From positions 186,001-250,000 of the forward strand of contig NZ_JBQHTK010000002.1 in NCBI RefSeq assembly GCF_052065755.1: DNA of 64,000 nt. Direction: 5' to 3'. The position numbers and the translations under genes were made by a program. Positions 1 through 6,884 of this stretch are shown piece after piece (the first letter of the stretch is position 1; every line of letters begins with the position of its first letter). This DNA is from Allocoprococcus sp004560705. GTDB taxonomy: Bacteria; Bacillota; Clostridia; Lachnospirales; Lachnospiraceae. Under the pieces are notes generated by a model. It was not told the DNA's origin and did no database searches. It worked only from the letters and a program-made list of their open reading frames with translations.

Positions 1-1296
1 CACGGACAGTCTATCAATCTTGGGCAGTTCCGTATTGAATTTATCAAGACAAATCACAGTATTCAGGATGCATCTGCACTTGCCATTTATTCACCGGCAG
101 GTATTGTGGTGCATACGGGAGACTTTAAAGTGGACTACACCCCGGTATTTGGCGACGCGATCGATCTTCAGCGGTTTGCGGAGATCGGAAAGAAGGGAGT
201 ACTAGCCCTCATGTCGGACAGTACCAATGCAGAACGACCGGGATTTACCCAGTCTGAACGTACTGTGGGAGCAACATTCGACCGTATTTTTGCGGAGCAT
301 ACGAACAGCCGTATCATCATTGCGACCTTTGCGTCGAATGTGGATCGTGTTCAGCAGATTATCAATTCTTCCTACAAATTTGGAAGAAAAGTTGTGGTTG
401 AAGGACGCAGCATGGTCAATATCATTTCCGTAGCGTCTGAACTTGGATATCTGAATGTACCGGACAACACGCTGATCGAGGTGGATCAGCTCCGGAATTA
501 TCCGCCGGAGAAGACGACGATCATCACAACCGGAAGCCAGGGAGAATCCATGGCGGCACTGTCCAGAATGTCGGCGGATATTCATAAGAAGATTACCATT
601 ATGCCGGGCGATACGATCATTTTCAGTTCGAATCCGATCCCGGGAAATGAAAAAGCGGTTTCCCATGTGATCAATGAACTCTCTGCCAAAGGGGCAGACG
701 TTATTTTCCAGGATGCACATGTTTCCGGTCATGCGTGTCAGGAGGAATTGAAGCTGATCTATTCCCTTGTGAAACCGAAATATGCCATTCCGGTGCATGG
801 AGAATACCGGCATTTGAAAGCGAATGCGAATCTTGCAAAATCTCTGGGAATTCCGAAAGAGAATGTATTTATCCTGAAGTCGGGCGATGTGCTTGCTCTG
901 GATGAGAACAGCGCCGAGATCGTAGATAAAGTTCATACAGGAGAGATTCTTGTGGATGGTCTTGGTGTAGGCGATGTCGGTAATATTGTTTTAAGGGATC
1001 GTCAGCATCTGGCGGAGGACGGTATTCTGATCGTTGTTCTCACTCTGGAAAAAGGTACCAATCAGCTCCTGGCAGGTCCGGATATCGTTTCCCGCGGCTT
1101 TGTCTATGTGCGTGAATCGGAAGGCCTGATGGAAGAGGCGAGATGTGTGCTTACGGATGCGGTGGAGCGGTGCCTGATGAGCCGCCACGCGGACTGGAGC
1201 AAGATCAAGCTTGTGATCCGCGATACGATGAATGATTTTATCTGGAAGAGAACGAAGAGAAAACCGATGATCCTACCGATCATTATGGATGTATAG
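1..1296 (+). CDS. rnjA: Ribonuclease J, C-terminal 431 residues (gene begins before the window)
   Basis: Ribonuclease J is a cytoplasmic metallo-beta-lactamase/beta-CASP nuclease that matures and degrades RNA, with 5'-to-3' exonuclease and endonuclease activity. The reading frame is open from base 1, so the start and the HxHxDH zinc motif lie outside. Seen here are the HTGDFKVD segment, the beta-CASP stretch SDSTNAERPGFTQSE, ITTGSQGE, the metal-site HVSGHACQEEL and PVHGEYRHLKANANLA, which is typical of RNase J, followed by a C-terminal domain. Family members are about 550-600 residues, so roughly a quarter is missing. It ends in TAG just before a strong hairpin. Whether it is the J1 or J2 paralogue cannot be told from this part. 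Confidence 0.93.
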   Translation, partial: HGQSINLGQFRIEFIKTNHSIQDASALAIYSPAGIVVHTGDFKVDYTPVFGDAIDLQRFAEIGKKGVLALMSDSTNAERPGFTQSERTVGATFDRIFAEHTNSRIIIATFASNVDRVQQIINSSYKFGRKVVVEGRSMVNIISVASELGYLNVPDNTLIEVDQLRNYPPEKTTIITTGSQGESMAALSRMSADIHKKITIMPGDTIIFSSNPIPGNEKAVSHVINELSAKGADVIFQDAHVSGHACQEELKLIYSLVKPKYAIPVHGEYRHLKANANLAKSLGIPKENVFILKSGDVLALDENSAEIVDKVHTGEILVDGLGVGDVGNIVLRDRQHLAEDGILIVVLTLEKGTNQLLAGPDIVSRGFVYVRESEGLMEEARCVLTDAVERCLMSRHADWSKIKLVIRDTMNDFIWKRTKRKPMILPIIMDV

Positions 1297-1307
1297 AAGG
1301 ATTCATG

Positions 1308-1330
1308 TGCCCCGCAGGTGTTGCGGGGCA
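1308..1330 (+). terminator. Hairpin after the RNase J gene
   Basis: A perfect 9-bp inverted repeat (TGCCCCGCA / TGCGGGGCA) with a 5-base loop begins 12 bases after the stop codon. It is GC-rich but is followed by a mixed sequence rather than a T run, so it may act as a weak terminator or an mRNA 3'-end stabiliser. Confidence 0.6.
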
Positions 1331-1401
1331 TCTGTATGAATGCGTATACAGCTGTATGGACAGGATATCGGTGATGTGCAATACAGGAAGTGAGGAACCA
1401 C

Positions 1402-2055
1402 ATGATAGTTGAAGAACGTCTGGTGACATACTTACATTCTCTGGAACAGGAGAACAGCGAGATTCTGGAAGAGATCGAACAGGAGGCTTTGCGAGATAGT
1501 GTGCCGATCATACGCAAGGAGATGCAGAGTTTTCTGAAGGTGCTCCTTGCGATCAAACGTCCCACGAGGATCCTGGAAGTGGGAACAGCGGTCGGCTTCT
1601 CGGCGCTGCTGATGAGCGAATATGCTCCTGAAGAATGTACAATTACTACGATAGAAAATTATGAGAAAAGAATTCCCATTGCCCGGGAGAATTTCAAAAG
1701 AGCGGGGAAGGAACAGAAGATCACTCTGATCGAGGGAGATGCCATGGAAGTGCTGACAGAGCTGAGTGGGCCATATGATTTTATTTTTATGGATGCCGCG
1801 AAGGGGCAGTATATTGCATATCTCCCGGAAGTGCTCCGAATTCTGGAGCCGGATGGCGTTCTGGTTTCAGACAATGTGCTCCAGGACGGGAATATCATTG
1901 AGTCCCGTTTCGCGGTGGAAAGACGGGATCGCACGATACACAGCAGAATGCGGGAGTATTTGTATACGCTGAAGCATCACCCGGACCTGGAGACTTCGAT
2001 CATCCCGCTCGGGGACGGAACGGCAGTCAGCGTGAAAAGAAATAAAGAGAGGTAG
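1402..2055 (+). CDS. trmR: SAM-dependent O-methyltransferase, TrmR (YrrM)-like
   Basis: This 217-residue class I methyltransferase shows the SAM-binding motif ILEVGTAVGFSALL (about residues 57-70), an acidic strand end TIEN (about 84-87) and the FIFMDAAKGQY motif (about 127-137) of the caffeoyl-CoA-type O-methyltransferase family. In Bacillus subtilis the relative YrrM/TrmR methylates 5-hydroxyuridine at tRNA position 34 to 5-methoxyuridine. The next gene, 6 bases downstream, is a TrhP-like U32 protein that would make the hydroxyuridine, which supports that role. I chose ATG 1402, preceded by a GAGGA site, over an upstream GTG at 1390. Function is inferred from family and neighbour. Confidence 0.85.
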   Translation: MIVEERLVTYLHSLEQENSEILEEIEQEALRDSVPIIRKEMQSFLKVLLAIKRPTRILEVGTAVGFSALLMSEYAPEECTITTIENYEKRIPIARENFKRAGKEQKITLIEGDAMEVLTELSGPYDFIFMDAAKGQYIAYLPEVLRILEPDGVLVSDNVLQDGNIIESRFAVERRDRTIHSRMREYLYTLKHHPDLETSIIPLGDGTAVSVKRNKER

Positions 2056-2061
2056 AAGCAG

Positions 2062-3306
2062 ATGGCACGACATCCTGAATTATTGATTCCGGCAAGCAGC
2101 CTGGAAGTTTTAAAAACAGCAGTTATTTTCGGTGCAGACGCCGTTTATATCGGCGGAGAAGCATTCGGACTTCGTGCAAAAGCGAAGAATTTCTCCATGG
2201 ATGAAATGAGAGAAGGAATCGCTTTCGCTCATGAACATGGCGTGAAAGTGTATGTAACGGCAAATATTCTGGCTCATAATTATGATCTGGATGGTGTGCG
2301 TGCTTATTTTGAGGAGCTTCGGGACATCAGGCCGGATGCACTGATCATTGCCGATCCGGGAGTATTTGAGATTGCAAAAGAGGTATGCCCGGAGATTGAA
2401 CGCCACATCAGCACGCAGGCAAATAATACGAATTACGGAACCTATCTGTTCTGGCACAAGCAGGGGGCAAGCCGTGTGGTTTCAGCCCGGGAACTGTCGC
2501 TTCGGGAGATCAAAGAGATCCGAAGTCATATTCCGGATGATCTTGAGATCGAGACCTTTGTGCACGGAGCGATGTGTATTTCCTATTCCGGAAGATGCCT
2601 GCTCAGTAATTATTTTACCGGGCGTGACGCCAACCACGGTGCCTGTACGCACCCGTGCAGATGGAAATATGCGGTCGTGGAGGAGACAAGGCCGGGAGAG
2701 TATCTGCCGGTATACGAGAACGAGCGGGGAACTTATATTTTTAATTCTAAGGATCTCTGCATGATCGAGCATATACCGGAACTGATCGATGCGGGAATTG
2801 ACAGCTTCAAGATCGAGGGACGAATGAAGACGGCTCTCTATGTGGCGACAGTGGCAAGGACTTACCGTAAGGCGATCGATGATTACCAGAAAGATCCGGA
2901 GCTTTACCGGAAAAACATGCCCTGGTATCTGGAACAGATCGTGGGATGCACATACAGACAGTTTACGACAGGCTTCTTCTTCGGTAAACCCGGGGATGAA
3001 TCACAGATTTATGACAGTAACACCTATCTGCGCGATTACACGTATCTTGGAATGGCAGGGGAAGTACGTGACGGCATGGTACGGATCGAACAGAGAAATA
3101 AGTTCAGTGTTGGAGAAGAGATTGAAATCATGAAGCCGGATGGAAGGAATCTGGAAGTGACCGTAGAGCGTATTGTAAATGAAGAAGGAGTGGAGCAGGA
3201 AAGTGCACCGCATCCGAAACAGGTATTGTATGTCAAGCTGACCGGTGATGCCGAACCATATGATATTTTAAGGCGAAAAGAAATGGAAATGAATGGGGAA
3301 GCATAA
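2062..3306 (+). CDS. trhP: U32 family protein, TrhP-like tRNA U34 hydroxylation protein
   Basis: This 414-residue protein belongs to peptidase family U32. Members of the TrhP/YegQ/YrrO type are not known to be proteases in vivo but carry out prephenate-dependent hydroxylation of tRNA uridine 34. The signature region (about residues 168-202) contains HGAMCISYSGRC and ACTHPCRW, giving four cysteines (172, 179, 195, 199) suited to an iron-sulfur cluster, and the later IDSFKIEGRMK motif is also diagnostic. The C-terminal part has the beta-rich appearance of the family. It follows trmR with a 6-base gap and has GAGAGG as ribosome site, so both are probably co-transcribed. Exact subfamily is less certain than the family. 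Confidence 0.88.
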   Translation: MARHPELLIPASSLEVLKTAVIFGADAVYIGGEAFGLRAKAKNFSMDEMREGIAFAHEHGVKVYVTANILAHNYDLDGVRAYFEELRDIRPDALIIADPGVFEIAKEVCPEIERHISTQANNTNYGTYLFWHKQGASRVVSARELSLREIKEIRSHIPDDLEIETFVHGAMCISYSGRCLLSNYFTGRDANHGACTHPCRWKYAVVEETRPGEYLPVYENERGTYIFNSKDLCMIEHIPELIDAGIDSFKIEGRMKTALYVATVARTYRKAIDDYQKDPELYRKNMPWYLEQIVGCTYRQFTTGFFFGKPGDESQIYDSNTYLRDYTYLGMAGEVRDGMVRIEQRNKFSVGEEIEIMKPDGRNLEVTVERIVNEEGVEQESAPHPKQVLYVKLTGDAEPYDILRRKEMEMNGEA

Positions 3307-3321
3307 GAGAAGCTATGTATC

Positions 3322-3345
3322 AGGAGGACTTCGGTCCTCCTTTTT
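3322..3345 (+). terminator. Rho-independent terminator of the trmR-trhP operon
   Basis: AGGAGGAC, a TTCG tetraloop and GTCCTCCT form a perfect 8-bp stem followed by five T residues, 16 bases after the trhP stop codon. The T run is on the + side only, so it should stop + strand transcription before the reversed sigK gene. Confidence 0.9.
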
Positions 3346-3359
3346 GTATCTGAATATAA

Positions 3360-3977
3360 TCAGAAATAAGGACGGAGTTTTTCAATTGCGCCCTTCTCAA
3401 TACGGGAAACGTAAGAACGCGAAATACCGAGCCGTTCAGCAATCTCACGCTGGGTGTATTCTTCATGATTGTATAGACCATATCGCATCTTCAGAACCAG
3501 CTGTTCCCGGGAAGTGAGAGCGGATTCCAGTTTACTGTAGAGAAGCTGAATGTCATTTTTTTCCGAAATCCGTGAGCATGCATCTTCTTCTCTGGATTCC
3601 AGAATGTCATAGATCCGGATCTCGTTGCCTTCACGATCCGTGCCCACTGGTTCGTAAAGAGAAATTTCACGATTGGTCTTGCGCTTGCTACGAAGCAGCA
3701 TCAGGATCTCGTTTTGGATACATCTGCAGGCATAAGTGGCCAGCCGTGCGTTTTTTTGAGGATTAAATGTTGATACGGCCTTGATAAGGCCGATCGTCCC
3801 AACTGAGATCAAATCCTCCGGATCATCTTCCAGATATTGATATTTTTTCATGACATGCGCAACAAGACGAAGATTCCGTTCAATCAGAATGTGCCGGGCC
3901 TTTTGGTCACCTTCTGCATACTTGCGGAGAAAACAGGCCTCTTCTTCGGCTGTGAGAGGTGGGGGAAAGGACTTCAA
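3360..3977 (-). CDS. sigK: RNA polymerase sporulation sigma factor SigK
   Basis: A 205-residue sigma-70 family protein of the SigK type, which drives late mother-cell genes during sporulation. Region 2 is clear (HILIERNLRLVAHVMKKYQ, then EDLISVGTIGLIKAV and ATYACRCIQNEILMLLRSKR), followed by the SigK/SigE-type stretch SLYEPVGTDREGNEIRIYD and a region 4 helix-turn-helix ending in EIAERLGISRSYVSRIEKGA. TTG at 3977 is chosen because GAGGTG lies 6-7 bases upstream; a GTG at 3986 would add three residues. Either way there is no long hydrophobic pro-sequence, as in many clostridial SigK proteins. The gene is continuous, with no skin-type interruption. It converges on the trmR-trhP operon. Confidence 0.92.
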   Translation of the reverse strand: MKSFPPPLTAEEEACFLRKYAEGDQKARHILIERNLRLVAHVMKKYQYLEDDPEDLISVGTIGLIKAVSTFNPQKNARLATYACRCIQNEILMLLRSKRKTNREISLYEPVGTDREGNEIRIYDILESREEDACSRISEKNDIQLLYSKLESALTSREQLVLKMRYGLYNHEEYTQREIAERLGISRSYVSRIEKGAIEKLRPYF

Positions 3978-4005
3978 AAGCAGCACCTCACAGAGTAGTT
4001 ATTAT

Positions 4006-4013
4006 AGTGTATG
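4006..4013 (-). promoter_or_regulatory. Possible sigma-E-type -10 element of sigK
   Basis: Read on the - strand, bases 4013-4006 are CATACACT, which matches the sigma-E -10 consensus CATACANT, about 30 bases upstream of the sigK start. A good -35 (GNATA) is not obvious at the right distance, so this is tentative. A sigma-E promoter would fit, since sigK is made in the mother cell. An overlapping TATAAT at 4006-4001 is an alternative housekeeping -10. Confidence 0.35.
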
Positions 4014-4058
4014 CGGGGACAAATCTGAGCGTGCATTTCCGAAAAAAGATTTCCGGCA

Positions 4059-4087
4059 TTGACAAAACGGATGATTTCCGATATGAT
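4059..4087 (+). promoter_or_regulatory. Sigma-A promoter of comM
   Basis: TTGACA (4059-4064), a 17-base spacer and TATGAT (4082-4087) match the vegetative consensus almost exactly. Predicted transcription starts near 4094, giving a leader of about 110 bases before the comM start codon. Confidence 0.82.
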
Positions 4088-4134
4088 GGGGATACATTTT
4101 CTAAAGGATTTCGGTTTTCTTTTAGCAAATCAAA

Positions 4135-4196
4135 GTGACGATCCGTCACAACATTTTCAGAAAAGATTTTTGTACTTTTACCGTCAGGTAAAGGAG
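4135..4196 (+). promoter_or_regulatory. comM leader with two hairpins, one covering the ribosome site
   Basis: The leader holds a perfect 6-bp hairpin GTGACG-atc-CGTCAC (4135-4149) and a second hairpin whose stem CTTTTACC (4175-4182) pairs with GGTAAAGG (4187-4194) around a GTCA loop, taking in most of the AAAGGAG ribosome site. The TGACG of the first hairpin could instead pair with CGTCA (4182-4186) of the second, so the two could be mutually exclusive. Regulation is inference from base pairing alone. Confidence 0.35.
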
Positions 4197-4203
4197 AATT
4201 TTC

Positions 4204-5739
4204 ATGGGATTTTATACAATTTTATCAGCATCGATTCAGGGAATCAAAGTTGAAATGATTCAGGTTGAGGTAGATGTGGGGAATGGTCTTCCGGTATTTC
4301 ATATGGTGGGTTTCCTGGCTTCTGAGGTGAAAGAGGCGGCAGAACGTGTACGAACGGCTCTGAAAAATACAGGGTTTATGATCCCGGCGAGGAAGGTGGT
4401 CGTGAATTTGTCGCCTGCCAATGTAAGAAAAAGAGGAACAGCGTTTGACCTTCCGATTGCGCTTGGCGTACTCATGGCACTTCAGATCCTGCCCGGAAAC
4501 AGGCTGAAGAATGCACTGGTGGTTGGAGAACTGGGATTGGACGGAAGTGTTCGCAGGACAGAAGGAATTCTCGCAATTGTAGCGGAGGCAAAAGAAAGAG
4601 GAATCAGGTTCTGCATTGTACCGGAAGAAAACATGAAAGAGGCGGTATTGATCCAGGGAATTCATATTCTGGGCGTCAAGACACTGGCGGAGGTCTGCGA
4701 GTGGGCCAAAGGGCACAACTGTGCAGTCACAGAAGCGGATTTTACGTCTGATTTTGTTCATGAGGTACAAAAAGCGGACATAGATTATAGTGACATTCAG
4801 GGACAGGAGATCATGAAAAGGGCGGCGCTTGTGGCTGTAGCTGGAAATCATAATCTGCTTTTTATCGGTCCTCCGGGGGCAGGAAAAACGATGGTTGCCA
4901 AACGAATCCCGACGATCCTGCCGGGTATGACCAGAGAGGAAAGTCTGGAAATCACCAGGATTTATAGTATTGCCGGACAGATCGAAGGGGAGAATCCGCT
5001 GATTACAAAGCGTCCTTTTCGGGAGGTTCATCATTCGGTGACCCGGGCAGCTCTGATCGGCGGAGGAATGATCCCTTCGCCGGGAGAAGTGACGCTGGCA
5101 CATGGAGGTGTGCTGTTTTTGGATGAATTGCCGGAGTTTTCACGCACGGCACTGGAAGCACTTCGACAGCCCCTTGAGGAAAAATGCGTCCATATCGCCA
5201 GAAATCAAGGGATTTATTCGTTCCCGGCCGATTTTATGTTGGTGGCGGCGATGAATCCGTGTCCCTGCGGATTTTATCCGGATCTGGATAAATGCTCCTG
5301 CTCCCTGTCACAGGTGCAGAAATATCTGGGAAAGATCAGCCAGCCGTTTCTGGACAGACTGGATGTCTGTGTGGAAGCGGCGAAGGTGGAGTATGATGTA
5401 CTTGTGGGAAAACAGGAAGAATGTACTTCGGAAAAAATGAGAAAAAAGGCGGAAGAGGCGAGAAAAATACAGAAAGAGCGGTTTAAGGACTTGCCAATTG
5501 CAACAAACTCGCAGATGCGTAAAGAAGAAATAGAACAGTTCTGCCGCCTGGACAGCCGGGGAGAATCCCTGATGCGACAGGCATATGATGCGCTGCATCT
5601 GACGGCAAGGAGTTATTACAAAATTCTGAAAGTGGCACGCACGATCGCGGATCTGGAAGGATCGGAAGTGGTTGAAGAAGGACATCTGGGAGAAGCGATC
5701 GGGTACAGGATGATGGATAAGAAATATTGGGTTTGTTAG
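4204..5739 (+). CDS. comM: YifB/ComM family Mg-chelatase-like AAA+ ATPase
   Basis: This 511-residue protein has the ComM/YifB layout: an N-terminal ribosomal-S5/LonC-like domain (GLPVFHMVGFLASEVKEA, then NLSPANVRKRG), an AAA+ core with Walker A GPPGAGKT (about 222-229) and Walker B VLFLDELPEF (about 303-312), a cysteine-containing loop NPCPCGFYPD (about 351-360), and a C-terminal chelatase domain. In Gram-negatives ComM is a hexameric helicase that aids branch migration in transformation. The next gene, 10 bases on, is dprA, another DNA-uptake recombination factor, so a role in processing incoming DNA is likely. It has its own promoter and a leader with a possible RBS-masking hairpin. Confidence 0.93.
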   Translation: MGFYTILSASIQGIKVEMIQVEVDVGNGLPVFHMVGFLASEVKEAAERVRTALKNTGFMIPARKVVVNLSPANVRKRGTAFDLPIALGVLMALQILPGNRLKNALVVGELGLDGSVRRTEGILAIVAEAKERGIRFCIVPEENMKEAVLIQGIHILGVKTLAEVCEWAKGHNCAVTEADFTSDFVHEVQKADIDYSDIQGQEIMKRAALVAVAGNHNLLFIGPPGAGKTMVAKRIPTILPGMTREESLEITRIYSIAGQIEGENPLITKRPFREVHHSVTRAALIGGGMIPSPGEVTLAHGGVLFLDELPEFSRTALEALRQPLEEKCVHIARNQGIYSFPADFMLVAAMNPCPCGFYPDLDKCSCSLSQVQKYLGKISQPFLDRLDVCVEAAKVEYDVLVGKQEECTSEKMRKKAEEARKIQKERFKDLPIATNSQMRKEEIEQFCRLDSRGESLMRQAYDALHLTARSYYKILKVARTIADLEGSEVVEEGHLGEAIGYRMMDKKYWVC

Positions 5740-5749
5740 GAGAAGAAAA

Positions 5750-6856
5750 ATGACAGAATTGTGGCAGGAATACTATCTGGCGAATATATCAGAAATTAGG
5801 CCTGGGAAAAAGCGGAATTGGGCGGATCGGGGAATATCTGCTGAATTTTTATATAATATAGAAGAAATCAGTGAAAAAGAGCGCATCATGGCCGGAATCA
5901 CAGAGGAAGAAAAGCGGATCCTTATGGAAAGCAGGAAGAGTAAGAACTGGAAGGAAGAGCTGGAAAAACTGGAAGAAAGAGGAATTCATTTCCTTGCGTG
6001 GGACAGTGACAGGTATCCCGGACGGTTGAAGGAGCTTACAGGTATGCCATATGGGCTATACGTAAAAGGAGAGCTCCCGGAGGAGAATCGAACAAGTGTC
6101 GCAATCGTAGGTGCCAGAAGATGCAGTGCCTACGGCGAGAAGATGACATTGCAGTATTCGGAAATACTGGCAGAGGCAGGCGCACAGATCATCAGTGGGA
6201 TGGCACTGGGAATCGACGGGGCAGCACACAGAGGAGCGTTATCTTCCGGCGGTAAGACCTTTGCCGTACTAGGATGCGGAGTGGATTTGTGTTATCCAAG
6301 AGAGCACAAAGGACTCTATACAGATTTGTCTGTGAAGGGAGGAATCCTGTCGGAATATCCGCCCGGTACACCGCCTCTTGCCAATCATTTTCCGGCGCGA
6401 AACCGTCTCATCAGCGGCCTTGCGGATGTGGTGCTCGTGATGGAGGCAAAAGAAAAAAGCGGATCACTGATTACTGCGGACATGGCATTGGAGCAGGGAA
6501 GAGATATTTTTGCACTTCCCGGACCCGCTGACAGTGCTCTCAGCAAAGGCTGTCACCGACTCATAGATCAGGGGGCAGGAATCCTTCTTGACCCGGAAGA
6601 ACTGTGTGAACAACTTCACATGATTCCGAAAAATAAGAAAAACGGAATGGCTCAAAATAACCATAAAAATAAAATAATGCTTGAAACTGAAGAGGATTTG
6701 GTGTATAGTAAGTGCGATTTGTTCCCGAGAAGCAGAGAGGAGATCCGAAGGCTCACCGGACTTGCTCCGGAAGAATTATCAAGGATTCTGCTCTCGCTTG
6801 AATTAAAAGGGTACATATCAGAACGGTCGAAAAATTATTATTTCAGACGAATATAG
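5750..6856 (+). CDS. dprA: DNA-processing protein DprA
   Basis: DprA binds single-stranded DNA and loads RecA during transformation. The 368-residue protein has a variable N-terminal part with helix-hairpin-like features, the Rossmann-type DprA domain beginning near residue 118 with VAIVGARRCSAYGE, then ISGMALGIDGAAHRGAL, FAVLGCGVDLCYPREH, NHFPARNRLISGLADVVLV and the GSLITADMALEQGRDIFALPG stretch, and a C-terminal winged-helix region (about 305-368). Length is normal. It lies between comM and topA with short gaps, the usual Firmicute order dprA-topA-codY. Presence does not prove the organism is naturally competent. Confidence 0.96.
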   Translation: MTELWQEYYLANISEIRPGKKRNWADRGISAEFLYNIEEISEKERIMAGITEEEKRILMESRKSKNWKEELEKLEERGIHFLAWDSDRYPGRLKELTGMPYGLYVKGELPEENRTSVAIVGARRCSAYGEKMTLQYSEILAEAGAQIISGMALGIDGAAHRGALSSGGKTFAVLGCGVDLCYPREHKGLYTDLSVKGGILSEYPPGTPPLANHFPARNRLISGLADVVLVMEAKEKSGSLITADMALEQGRDIFALPGPADSALSKGCHRLIDQGAGILLDPEELCEQLHMIPKNKKNGMAQNNHKNKIMLETEEDLVYSKCDLFPRSREEIRRLTGLAPEELSRILLSLELKGYISERSKNYYFRRI

Positions 6857-6884
6857 ATTGCAGTGACAGGCATGGAGGAGTATT

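Noticed and set aside
202..936. Long - strand frame opposite RNase J
   Set aside because: Shadow of the coding strand; His/Arg/Ile-rich with no motif or ribosome site.
3293..3517. 74-codon + strand frame after trhP
   Set aside because: It crosses the terminator and then runs antisense to sigK; no protein-like features.
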